This document shows positions 37,145-45,410 of a stretch of DNA of 64,000 nucleotides, in pieces. The position numbers were made by a program, and so were the translations under genes. This DNA comes from Bacteroidota bacterium (GTDB lineage: Bacteria; Bacteroidota; Bacteroidia; AKYH767-A; OLB10): NCBI GenBank assembly GCA_016713525.1, contig JADJOZ010000008.1:310001-374000 (forward strand), written 5' to 3'. The notes beneath the pieces are model-generated. The model saw nothing but the letters and a program-made list of their open reading frames with translations, did not search any database and was not told the origin of the DNA. Within the stretch, counting starts at the first letter, position 1. Each line of letters opens with the position of its first letter.

Positions 37145-39436
37145 ATGTTCAGGTACATAATTAAAATTATATTAACTGTTTGTGTGTTATTCTTCAGTCA
37201 AGATCATATTCTTGCACAGACGAATAACTGGAATGATACATTGCAAACAATATTGAATGCGAAGGTTTCGGACAGTATAAAAGTGTCACAAATTGAGGCA
37301 AAAACTATTTATCTTGTAACCAATGCCCGTCCCGAAGCTAAAGATTACCTGAAGGCAATGGAGAATCTTCTTGCCGGAAATAAAAATCCATTTATGCTTG
37401 CCAGGCTCTATTACACAAAAGCAATTGTTTTGAACTTTTCTATTCCTAAGGAAGAAATTTTCGGATACATTGATTCCTGCATTTACTTTGCCGAAAAAGT
37501 AGGTTATTATCAATTTATTGTGAGAGGAACACGACTGAAAGGCCAGTATCTTGATAAATTCAACAACATCCCTGAAGCAGAAAAAACATTACTCAAAGCT
37601 TATGATGCATGCAAAACACTCAACATACCATTTGAAACATTTCGGACGCTTGTGGCACTTGCCGGACTGTATGAAAAACAAATGGACTACAATTCATCCT
37701 TAAAATATTCATTGTTGGCTGCAGAAATTCCTGACAAAACTTCATTCAAGAGTACCCTGGGCACACTTTATTTGCGGATAGCTAAAGGTTATTCTAAAGT
37801 TGGAGATGATGAAAAAGCACAACAATACAATAAGTTAACTGTTGATTACTGCATCGAAAGTCACCAGGCACTTTTACCTGAAGTATACTCCTATATTGGG
37901 AATTACCATCAAACTGCCGGACGAAATCAAATTGCCTTAAACTATTATATGCTTTGTGATTCGGCAATGAATGCACATAAAAACTTCACTGAAGCAGTAT
38001 CCGCCTATTCCAATTTAGCAACAATCTATACTTTAAATAATAGTCTGGATACCGCAAAAATGTATTTCGAAAAATGTATTAACATCTCAGAAGAAAGAGA
38101 ATTCAGATATCTGGGAAGAATCTACCTGAATTACTCCACATTTCTATTAAAATTAAACCAGGATTCTCTGGCTCTTACTTTCGCAGAGAAAGCTATCGAA
38201 ACTACAAAGTTAAATAAAGACTTTGAAGCGCTTCCTGGGGCTATTCAAGGCAAGGCGGAAGCACTGATTAAATTAAAAGCATATACTCCGGGGATCAACA
38301 GTTTAAAAGAGACCATTTTCCTAAAAGACAGTTTAAATCAAGTTAGTCAACAAGCATCACTTGCAGAATTGCTTACCAAATATGAAACCGAAAAAAAGGA
38401 GACTGAAATACTAAAACTTAACAGCGATAAAAAAATTCAACAACTACAACTGGAAAAGCAAAAAGCCTTATTGACCGGAAACATCTTAGCTGCCAGACAA
38501 AAACAACAAGAGATTGATTTATTAAACCAGAAACAACAAATACAGGAATTGAAGCTGGCTAAACAAAAAGAAGCACTTACACTTAAAGAGCTTGAAGCTG
38601 AAACCAATTCCAGGAAATTACAGCTGACTCAGCAGGAAAAGCAACTTAAAGAAGCAGAACTTTCGCAGCAAATATTTTCGAAAAACTTAATTCTTTGGGG
38701 TGCTTTAATTGCAATTGCCTTTATTGTACTTGCATTCAACCAATACCGGATAAATACACACCGGAAAAATGATAAGGAGAAATATTTACTCCAAAATCAG
38801 TTGAGTGAAATGAGACTTGAAGCCTTACGATCTCAAATGAATCCTCATTTTATATTTAATGCATTGAATTCTATTAACCGGTACATTATCAGAAACAGCA
38901 AAGAAACCGCAAGTGAATACCTGATTAAATTTTCTAAACTTATGCGAATGATCCTGGAAAATTCTAAGTCCACTTCAGTCACCTTAGAAAATGAATTGCA
39001 GGCTCTTCAACTATATGTGGAACTTGAAGCGCTACGATTCGATAATAAATTTGATTTTAATATTTTTATTGATCCTGCGATCAATAAAAGCGGTATTGCC
39101 ATTCCACCTCTCATCTTGCAGCCATTTGTAGAGAATGCTATCTGGCATGGATTGATGAACAAGCAGGAGCGGGGAGCTATTTCAATCAAGGTAAATCAAA
39201 AGCAAAATAATAAACTGTTGGTTGTTATCGAAGATAATGGGGTTGGTCGCCAAAAAGCAACTGAATTTAATAGCAGGACACATGATGGTAAATCTTTCGG
39301 AATGCAAATTACCAAAGACAGAATAAATGCCTTCAATAAAAATGAAGACAACTTAAAAATAACGGATTTGTTCGACTCACAAAATAATTCCGCAGGAACC
39401 CGTGTTGAAATAGAATTAAATACCTTAGCTGCCTGA
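37145..39436 (+). CDS. TPR-containing LytS-type sensor histidine kinase
   Basis: The product has 763 residues. A signal peptide (FFSQDHILAQ) is followed by a periplasmic TPR array (about 30-375; ALNYYMLCDSAMNAHKNF, IYLNYSTFLLKLNQDSLALTFAEKAI). Then come a long coiled coil (395-510), one membrane helix (about 515-533, LILWGALIAIAFIVLAF), and the His_kinase domain with the phosphoacceptor region SQMNPHFIFNALNSINRYI (His near 567). The HATPase domain follows (PFVENAIWHGLMN, VIEDNGVGR, SFGMQITKDRI). Kinases of this type phosphorylate LytTR response regulators. Its partner starts 3 bases downstream but is damaged. Confidence 0.93.
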   Translation: MFRYIIKIILTVCVLFFSQDHILAQTNNWNDTLQTILNAKVSDSIKVSQIEAKTIYLVTNARPEAKDYLKAMENLLAGNKNPFMLARLYYTKAIVLNFSIPKEEIFGYIDSCIYFAEKVGYYQFIVRGTRLKGQYLDKFNNIPEAEKTLLKAYDACKTLNIPFETFRTLVALAGLYEKQMDYNSSLKYSLLAAEIPDKTSFKSTLGTLYLRIAKGYSKVGDDEKAQQYNKLTVDYCIESHQALLPEVYSYIGNYHQTAGRNQIALNYYMLCDSAMNAHKNFTEAVSAYSNLATIYTLNNSLDTAKMYFEKCINISEEREFRYLGRIYLNYSTFLLKLNQDSLALTFAEKAIETTKLNKDFEALPGAIQGKAEALIKLKAYTPGINSLKETIFLKDSLNQVSQQASLAELLTKYETEKKETEILKLNSDKKIQQLQLEKQKALLTGNILAARQKQQEIDLLNQKQQIQELKLAKQKEALTLKELEAETNSRKLQLTQQEKQLKEAELSQQIFSKNLILWGALIAIAFIVLAFNQYRINTHRKNDKEKYLLQNQLSEMRLEALRSQMNPHFIFNALNSINRYIIRNSKETASEYLIKFSKLMRMILENSKSTSVTLENELQALQLYVELEALRFDNKFDFNIFIDPAINKSGIAIPPLILQPFVENAIWHGLMNKQERGAISIKVNQKQNNKLLVVIEDNGVGRQKATEFNSRTHDGKSFGMQITKDRINAFNKNEDNLKITDLFDSQNNSAGTRVEIELNTLAA

Positions 39437-39438
39437 TT

Positions 39439-39986
39439 ATGTTAAAAGCGATTCTGGTTGATGATGAAGTTAGTTGTACCGATGTATTGCATTGGCAACT
39501 GGATACGTATTGCCCTTCGATACAGGTATTGTGTGAATGCAATTCGCCTAAAAAAGTGATTTGATTCTTGCTGTCGATAAATTACTTACCAAGGACCAGA
39601 TAAATTCCAGAGAAAAAATGGAAACCCTACTTCATTTGTTTAAAGATCAAATGAAGATCAATAAAAAGATCGCTTTGCCCACTCAGGATGGAATGACTTT
39701 TATAAATGTTGATCAGATTGTAAGGGTAGAGAGTGAAAGTAATTATAGCTTTGTTCATTTAGCCTCAGGAGAAAATGTGTGTATTACAAAAACTTTGAAG
39801 CAAATTGAAGAGTCATTAGATGGTCAACCCTTTTATCGCGTTCATCAATCTCATCTGGTGAATCTCAATCATATTGTTAAGTATATTAAAGATGCCGGAG
39901 GCTATCTGGTTATTAGCGATAAAACAACCATCACTGTTGCCCGGCAAAGGAAAGATGGTTTTATGGAACTCTTTTCGAAACTCTGA
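39439..39986 (+). pseudogene. LytTR response regulator with internal receiver deletion
   Basis: ATG 39439 begins a receiver domain (MLKAILVDDEVSCTDVLHWQ) that reads to about codon 40 (CECNSPKK) and then stops. The +1 frame resumes with DLILAVDKLLTKDQ, normally found about 70 residues later, and runs through an intact LytTR DNA-binding domain (KKIALPTQDGMTFINVDQI, VRVESESNYSFVHL, FYRVHQSHLVNLNHI). The missing part would hold the phospho-accepting Asp (FLDIEMP region) and the switch Thr and Lys. Unlike the one-base lesions elsewhere, this needs loss of about 200 bases. The stop-containing junction is GTGATTTGATTCTTG near 39559. Either the regulator is dead, or the LytTR part is made alone, or the assembly lost a segment. 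Confidence 0.8.
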
Positions 39987-40122
39987 TTCATGATAAATAT
40001 GAGCATATTTCATTTTACGCGTAATACATTGTAAATCTGGCAGTTACGGTAGGAATATTTTTTTATATGACTAAAGGATTGATTTTCAGCCCACTGTTTT
40101 AATTTAGTGACCCTATTTTTCG

Positions 40123-40130
40123 TATATTTG
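40123..40130 (+). promoter_or_regulatory. -7 promoter element, CotH gene
   Basis: TATATTTG matches TAnnTTTG, 20 bases before the ATG at 40151. TTTTCAG ends 33 bases before it, weakly like the CGTTCAG sites at 44-54 kb, but no second half-site is present. Confidence 0.45.
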
Positions 40131-40150
40131 ATAAAATAGCCGGGGAAAAT

Positions 40151-42598
40151 ATGATCAGGTTTATAATTTTCTTATTGTCATGCATTCTAACTTTTCATCA
40201 TGTTAGTAATTCTCAAATTGTTCTAAATGAGATTTGTTCATTCAATGGTGGTATTTTAACTGATGAAGATGGGGATGAGTCTGATTGGATCGAAATCCTG
40301 AATGAAGGAAGTTCACCTGTAAATCTGGAAAACTATTCCTTAACAAAAGATCATGAATCAATCTGGTACTTTCCATCCAAAATAATAAATCCTCAGGAAT
40401 ACCTGCTGATATTTGCATCTGAAAAAAATCGCACTTCAGGTACTCTGCATACCAACTTTAAAATTTCCCGGATTGGCTCTTCTATTATAATGAGAGATTC
40501 GACAGGAATAATTGCTGATGAAATATTTACACCTCCACTTCAGGCTAATCATACCTATGGATTAACAACAGATGGGGTCGCACACTTCAAAGTAATTTTT
40601 CGTATTGCAACACCCGGCTCAATAAATTTATTTACTGAATTTTACAATGGCTATGCTGAACCACCGCTATTTTCTGTTACAGCAGGCATTTACCAGGGTT
40701 CTCAATTACTAACATTGTCGGCAGTACCCGGTAATTCGATTCGCTATACAGTTGATGGAAGCCAACCGAATATACAATCAATGCTTTATATTCAACCTAT
40801 TTCAATAGACTCTTCAACTGTAATTAAAGCAACCAGTTTCAGTAATGATGTAACACTACTTCCTTCAAATTGTATTGGCAACACTTACATTATAAATTAT
40901 AATCAAACGTTGCCAGTATTTTCACTATCAACCGAACCTGAAAATTTCTTTGATTGGAATACCGGAATTTACGTATCGGGGCCGAATGCAAGTCCCATTT
41001 ATCCATATTACGGCTCCAACTTCTGGATGGATTGGGAAATTCCCGCGCTTGTTGAATACTTTGATACCGATGGGACACGAAAAATTTCACAACAAGTTGG
41101 TATATCTATTCATGGCGGTTCTTCGAACAGAAGTAAAGCTATGAAGTCACTGCGGCTTACAAACCGGGATACATATGGTGAAAATGATTTTAACTACCCA
41201 TTTTTTGAGAAGAAATCTTTGGACCATTTTAAAATAATTGTATTGCGCAATTCAAGTGGGGATTTTAATAAAACACATTTCCGGGATGGAACTTTACATG
41301 ACTTAATGATAGGAAAAACTAATATTGACCTGATTGCCTATAAACCTGCTGCAGTATTTATAAACGGTGCATATTTTGGTGTTCACAATATCAGAGAAAA
41401 AATCAGTAAACATTATATTGAAGAAAATTTTGGTGTTGACAAAAATAATATCGATTTATTGGAAGAAGATTCTACTGTTCTTGAAGGTAATTTTGTAGTA
41501 TTCAACCAAATGTATTCTTTCATAACTACAAATAATATGAATGATCAATCCAACTATAACATTGCCTCTAAAATGATGGATGTTGCCAGTTTGACTGATT
41601 ATTATGTTGCTGAAACATTCCTTTCAAATATAGATTGGCCCTACAATAACGTTAAATTCTGGAGAGAAAAAAAGCCCGATGCCAAGTGGCGATATATTTT
41701 AAATGACCTTGATATCGCTCTTGGGAACAATGGTTGGGCACCGGCAAGCTTCAATATTTTAGGCAGAATAATGGGTAGCTATGGAGATAATAACCGTCAT
41801 GTACACATCTTCCGAAGCCTGCTTGACAACGGGCGATTCAAAAATTATTTTATAAATCGGTATGCCGATTTGGTTAACACTATTTTCAGTTCGGAATACA
41901 TGGAGCAACATATTTTAAAAACCAGAAATCGTATTGCAGCAGAAATGCCCCGGCATTTTTCTAAATGGGGAAATGATATGTCGAATTGGGATTATGAAAT
42001 CTTCCAGATTGCTATGCCTCATGTTTACCAAAGACCGTCTTACGCTATGGAGCAGGTTAAAGCCGTATTTGGATTGCAGGCTGTAAATCCGGTGACACTT
42101 GATGTTTGGCCCCCGCAAGCCGGAATAATTAATATAAATACTATAACACCCGAAATCCTTCCATGGACGGGAAATTATTTCGATGGGAATACCATACAAC
42201 TGACTGCTAAACCGAATGATGGATTTGAATTTAAACGATGGATTTCGGAAGAAATAATTCTGGCAAATCCACTACTTGCAACTATTGCCGTAAATCCTGA
42301 TAAGGCTAACAAGTTCACAGCTGTTTATACATCGTCAGGTAATGGTTCAGATATCACTGTTTTTCCTAATCCTGTTCACAATAATTTACAAATTGGGTTT
42401 GTTTGTCAGGTAAATGGCACTTCAAGAATTCAGGTTTATGCTACAGAAGGGAAATTAGTTCTTGAAAAGCATGAAAATGCTGTTGCTAATGAGATCAGAT
42501 ATGTAAATCTCGATTGTGAAGGGCTTCCAAAAGGCTATTATCTGATCAAAATAATTAATCCTGATGTCGTAACTTCGACAAAGTTTGTCAAATTATAA
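40151..42598 (+). CDS. Secreted CotH-family kinase with lamin-tail domain and T9SS tail
   Basis: The product has 815 residues with a signal peptide (FHHVSNSQ). Residues 22-150 are a lamin-tail domain (IVLNEICSFNGG, ESDWIEILNEGSSPVNLENYSL). Residues 165-255 are a chitobiase/hexosaminidase C-terminal-like domain (IRYTVDGSQPN). Residues 290-610 are a CotH kinase domain: KISQQVGISIHGGSSNRS, THFRDGTLHDLM, VFINGAYFGVHNIREKI, and the metal-binding YILNDLDIALGNN. A beta module and a T9SS tail follow (ITVFPNPVHNNLQIGF, KGYYLIKIINPD). CotH kinases phosphorylate secreted proteins in spore-formers; the target here is unknown. Confidence 0.92.
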   Translation: MIRFIIFLLSCILTFHHVSNSQIVLNEICSFNGGILTDEDGDESDWIEILNEGSSPVNLENYSLTKDHESIWYFPSKIINPQEYLLIFASEKNRTSGTLHTNFKISRIGSSIIMRDSTGIIADEIFTPPLQANHTYGLTTDGVAHFKVIFRIATPGSINLFTEFYNGYAEPPLFSVTAGIYQGSQLLTLSAVPGNSIRYTVDGSQPNIQSMLYIQPISIDSSTVIKATSFSNDVTLLPSNCIGNTYIINYNQTLPVFSLSTEPENFFDWNTGIYVSGPNASPIYPYYGSNFWMDWEIPALVEYFDTDGTRKISQQVGISIHGGSSNRSKAMKSLRLTNRDTYGENDFNYPFFEKKSLDHFKIIVLRNSSGDFNKTHFRDGTLHDLMIGKTNIDLIAYKPAAVFINGAYFGVHNIREKISKHYIEENFGVDKNNIDLLEEDSTVLEGNFVVFNQMYSFITTNNMNDQSNYNIASKMMDVASLTDYYVAETFLSNIDWPYNNVKFWREKKPDAKWRYILNDLDIALGNNGWAPASFNILGRIMGSYGDNNRHVHIFRSLLDNGRFKNYFINRYADLVNTIFSSEYMEQHILKTRNRIAAEMPRHFSKWGNDMSNWDYEIFQIAMPHVYQRPSYAMEQVKAVFGLQAVNPVTLDVWPPQAGIININTITPEILPWTGNYFDGNTIQLTAKPNDGFEFKRWISEEIILANPLLATIAVNPDKANKFTAVYTSSGNGSDITVFPNPVHNNLQIGFVCQVNGTSRIQVYATEGKLVLEKHENAVANEIRYVNLDCEGLPKGYYLIKIINPDVVTSTKFVKL

Positions 42599-42669
42599 TC
42601 GGGGAACAGGCATTTATTTCAGACATGAACAGTAATAAATTTTCAACAAACATTACATTATAATCCGGT

Positions 42670-43308
42670 ATGAGTGATAAAACTATTGAAGCAGTTGCTG
42701 TTTTTAATAAGCTCGCCTCGCTGTATGCTCAAAAATATATGGATGTAAGTGGTTACAGTGAATCACTGGATATATTTGGCAAACTCATTAATAATAGTAA
42801 CGGGACGGTACTTGAAATAGGATGTGGTCCGGGGAATATTACCCGTTATTTGCTGAATAAATTTCCGGAGTTAAAATTTTTTTGAATAGATCTTGCACCG
42901 GAAATGATTTTCAATTGCCCGTAGCCTGAATCCTGAAGCTGAGTTTGAGGTTATGGACTGCCGAAAAATTAATATGATCCCAACAAAATTCAATGCTGTT
43001 CTCTGTGGTTTTTGTCTACCCTATTATCCCGGTCAGAAGCTACCCAACTAATTTCAGACAGTGCTGCCAGAATAGCTTCCGGTGGTTTAATTTACATCAG
43101 TACCATGGGAGATAGTAATTCGAAATCGGGTTATGTTTCCGGAAGCACGGGAGATCAGCTATTTATGAATTACCATGAATGTAGCTATCTTACAGAAGCA
43201 TTACGCAATGAAAATTTTGAAGTGGTTTATCAAAAGCATTTACCACTTGCTGCAGATCCCGAAAGTATCACAAAAGATCTGGTATTAATTGCAAAGAAAA
43301 TAGCCTGA
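42670..43308 (+). pseudogene. Class I SAM-dependent methyltransferase (three lesions)
   Basis: About 212 residues when restored. Motif I is VLEIGCGPGNITRYLL, with DLAPEMI as motif II and VMDCRKI, AVLCGFCLPYLS and GGLIYISTMG further on, a small-molecule methyltransferase layout. The frame is hit three times: a TGA at 42883 (TTTTTTTGA where GGA is expected), one extra T in the run at 42908-42911, and one missing T near 43024. Each repair restores family-like sequence. Sequencing error and real decay cannot be told apart here; the substitution is less typical of homopolymer error. The substrate is unknown. Confidence 0.7.
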
Positions 43309-43627
43309 CCACAACAACTCCATTTTTGGTTGAACCATTGAAGAGAACCTAGTGGAGAATAACCTGCTCAAGTTCTTTCTTAGCTTTTGATCACAATTCA
43401 GGCATTGGTAAAAATTATGTTTGACGTCATGCTGTTGCAAACCTTTACGGCTTTGTTCTTCCTATTTATATGGAAATCGTCCAAGAAAAATTAGCCTACC
43501 AACTAGGAATCAATAAAAAAGCTGTCTTTTGCGACAGCTTTTTCCCATTCCCTTAATCAACTATACACACTAACTAAATTCTCAATTAGACTTTAATAAG
43601 CTATTCAGGAATTTTTTACCTAAATCA
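43309..43627. other. Intergenic region with possible gene remnant and terminator
   Basis: On the plus strand one frame from about 43390 to 43555 reads FDHNSGIGKNYV, a stop, then RHAVANLYGFVLPIYMEIVQ and EKLAYQLGINKKAVFC. It looks coding-like but has no start and one stop, and no family is recognised. The terminator at 43515-43543 lies within its end. Nothing else is seen. Confidence 0.35.
43515..43543. terminator. Intrinsic terminator
   Basis: AAGCTGTC and GACAGCTT form an 8-bp stem with A and T runs on either side. It may serve the methyltransferase gene or the minus-strand lipoprotein gene. Confidence 0.75.
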
Positions 43628-44041
43628 CTATTTTTCAAAAATAAGGTAATCTGTTCCACCATTTCCACCGCTAACATCCTGCAATTGTATTTTGGCACTG
43701 GTTTGTTGTACAATATGCCAGTCATCATTCAATTCACTAAATAGAGCTTCCGAAAATGTCAAAAATAATTTGGACTGACTATCATCGGTGCCTGTCGACC
43801 AGGTCCCAGACACTATAGAGCTCGATTTTGTAGCAGTAACAATACCGCCATTTTTAAATTCAAACGAATAACCGGAAAAATGATTTGTTTCATTGTTACC
43901 ACTATCAATATAAGAAGTGATTTTCCATTGCCCCTGCTGAATACTGTTGCCGGATGGTGATGTCGAATTATCTTTTTTACATGAGGTGATGATGCTCAGT
44001 AGCAATAAACATGATGCAACTACAATTGATTTGGTTTTCAT
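43628..44041 (-). CDS. Small lipoprotein, lipocalin-like
   Basis: The product has 137 residues. The lipobox LSIITSC puts the acylated cysteine at residue 21, and KKDN follows, so there is no LES-type surface signal I can claim. The mature part (GQWKITSYIDSGNNETNHFSGYSFEFKNGGIV, GTWSTGTDD, FLTFSE, YLIFEK) follows the strand pattern of Bacteroidota lipocalin-like lipoproteins. It has a clear promoter (-7 TATATTTG at 44070-44077) preceded by the 21-base direct repeat shared with three other genes. Confidence 0.8.
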   Translation of the reverse strand: MKTKSIVVASCLLLLSIITSCKKDNSTSPSGNSIQQGQWKITSYIDSGNNETNHFSGYSFEFKNGGIVTATKSSSIVSGTWSTGTDDSQSKLFLTFSEALFSELNDDWHIVQQTSAKIQLQDVSGGNGGTDYLIFEK

Positions 44042-44069
44042 AATTGATTTTCTTATGTATTATCAACAG

Positions 44070-44138
44070 CAAATATAGCTTCAGTTCAGGAATACTAAAA
44101 ATAAAGTTTACTGAACGAGAAAAAAAAGCACGTGAACA
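44070..44138 (-). promoter_or_regulatory. Promoter with LytTR-like direct repeats (lipoprotein gene)
   Basis: On the plus strand: CAAATATA (44070-44077, the -7 box inverted), a 33-base gap, CTGAACG (44111-44117), then GTGAACA (44132-44138) exactly 21 bases further. CTGAACGAGAAAAA matches the shared consensus. Confidence 0.65.
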
Positions 44139-44211
44139 AGCATATCAATTAGTAATGATTCGTGGTTACCAGGTATCTAAAACTATACAGAAATTTAAAT
44201 TAAAATAACAA

Positions 44212-44231
44212 AGCCGCCCTTTCAGGCGGCT
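44212..44231 (-). terminator. Intrinsic terminator of the FN3 gene
   Basis: AGCCGCC and GGCGGCT form a stem with a 6-base loop; on the minus strand it is followed by a T-rich stretch. It lies 24 bases past the stop at 44256. Confidence 0.75.
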
Positions 44232-44255
44232 CTGCACTCGATCATGAAATCAAGT

Positions 44256-45185
44256 TTACTTAACAACTAAAACTCTTGAAGGTACATTACGTTGATTGGT
44301 CTTAATCATTACCAAATACAAACCGGCATTCAACACTTGTGTATCAATAGAAATTGCTTCATCTTGTTCATCAACAGAAACATTTCTGCTCATCAGTAAC
44401 TTTCCACTTGAATCGAGCAATTGAATGCTTTCTAACTCTTCTGATTCAAATCTGTCAAGTTTAATATGAACATTATCGGAAGCAGGATTAGGATAAACAA
44501 TCACACCAGCAGAATTGTTGTCATTCATAATTCTGGTGTCGCTAATATTAGCTAAGGCCGTTGTTGTAAAATTGGTCCATGCTGTCCAGGAGCTCTTTAT
44601 TCCACCACAAATTTTTCTGACTTTAAACTTATAATTCTTCAATGGTAATAATCCGGTTACACTCACATTATTAGTAGTAGAAATTAAAAGCGTATTAAAA
44701 GGCACATTATTTCCGGAAGCATTTTGTACTTCAATATTATATCTTGTGAGAGGGCCGGTGCTGGTGAGCCAGTTTAAGGTTGCTCCACTTCCATTAGGAG
44801 TTGCAGCTAATCCGTTTGGAATTCCGCATTGTGTTTGTCCACTACCTGAAGAGAATAAATAATAAGCACTCCAACCCGATTTACCTCCTGAACAAATTGT
44901 TCTCACTTTATACTTGTAATTTGCTCCCGCTGTTAATCCAGATATTGTATAAGTATTGGTTACCGTATTCGCGGTTGCTAAAAAAGGAACATTGTTCCCA
45001 GTAGCATTTTGAATCTCTAACCGGTAAGAAACCGCACCTGCAACTGCAGGCCAGTTTAATACAGAACTGGTGGTGCTGGCTACAGTCATTGTAAGACCTG
45101 TTGGTGTTGGACATTGAGCCGAAACCTGATGCGACACTGCTACCATCATTGTAATAGCTAATGCAAATTGAGTAATTTTTCTCAT
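44256..45185 (-). CDS. Secreted fibronectin type III protein with T9SS tail
   Basis: About 309 residues from ATG 45185 (MRKITQFALAI), chosen because the signal peptide (AVSHQVSAQ) starts there; a longer frame begins at 45305. Two FN3 domains follow (CPTPTGLTMTVASTTSSVLNWPAVAGAVSYRLEI and CGIPNGLAATPNGSGATLNW, each with a YKYKVRTIC-like strand). A T9SS type-A tail ends it (VIVYPNPASDNVHIKLD, AGLYLVMIKTNQRNVPSRVLVVK). The likely role is binding or adhesion. A variant of the shared direct-repeat promoter lies upstream. Confidence 0.88.
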   Translation of the reverse strand: MRKITQFALAITMMVAVSHQVSAQCPTPTGLTMTVASTTSSVLNWPAVAGAVSYRLEIQNATGNNVPFLATANTVTNTYTISGLTAGANYKYKVRTICSGGKSGWSAYYLFSSGSGQTQCGIPNGLAATPNGSGATLNWLTSTGPLTRYNIEVQNASGNNVPFNTLLISTTNNVSVTGLLPLKNYKFKVRKICGGIKSSWTAWTNFTTTALANISDTRIMNDNNSAGVIVYPNPASDNVHIKLDRFESEELESIQLLDSSGKLLMSRNVSVDEQDEAISIDTQVLNAGLYLVMIKTNQRNVPSRVLVVK

Positions 45186-45214
45186 AGTTTTATTTTTTGT
45201 TGGTTTTTGTAGTA

Positions 45215-45283
45215 CGAAGTAAAGTACTATACCAGCCAACATAAAATTAATTTTACTGAACGGGCAAAAGTAAATGTTGAATG
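45215..45283 (-). promoter_or_regulatory. Promoter with LytTR-like direct repeats (FN3 gene)
   Basis: CTGAACG (45256-45262) and TTGAATG (45277-45283) are 21 bases apart on the plus strand. The -7 position, 33 bases away, reads TTACTTCG on the minus strand, two mismatches from TAnnTTTG. Confidence 0.55.
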
Positions 45284-45348
45284 AGCATTTCATTGAACTA
45301 TACAATATACATCATAGCTCACTGAAAATATGCTTGATATAAATGATA

Positions 45349-45382
45349 AAAAGGCTTGTATGAATGAACATGCAAGCCTTTT
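45349..45382 (-). terminator. Intrinsic terminator of the first Reg_prop-like gene
   Basis: AAAAGGCTTG and CAAGCCTTTT form a stem with a loop of about 14 bases, followed by T on the minus strand. It lies 29 bases past the stop at 45411. Confidence 0.75.
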
Positions 45383-45410
45383 GTAAAAGACTTTTTGAGG
45401 TAAAATTCTA

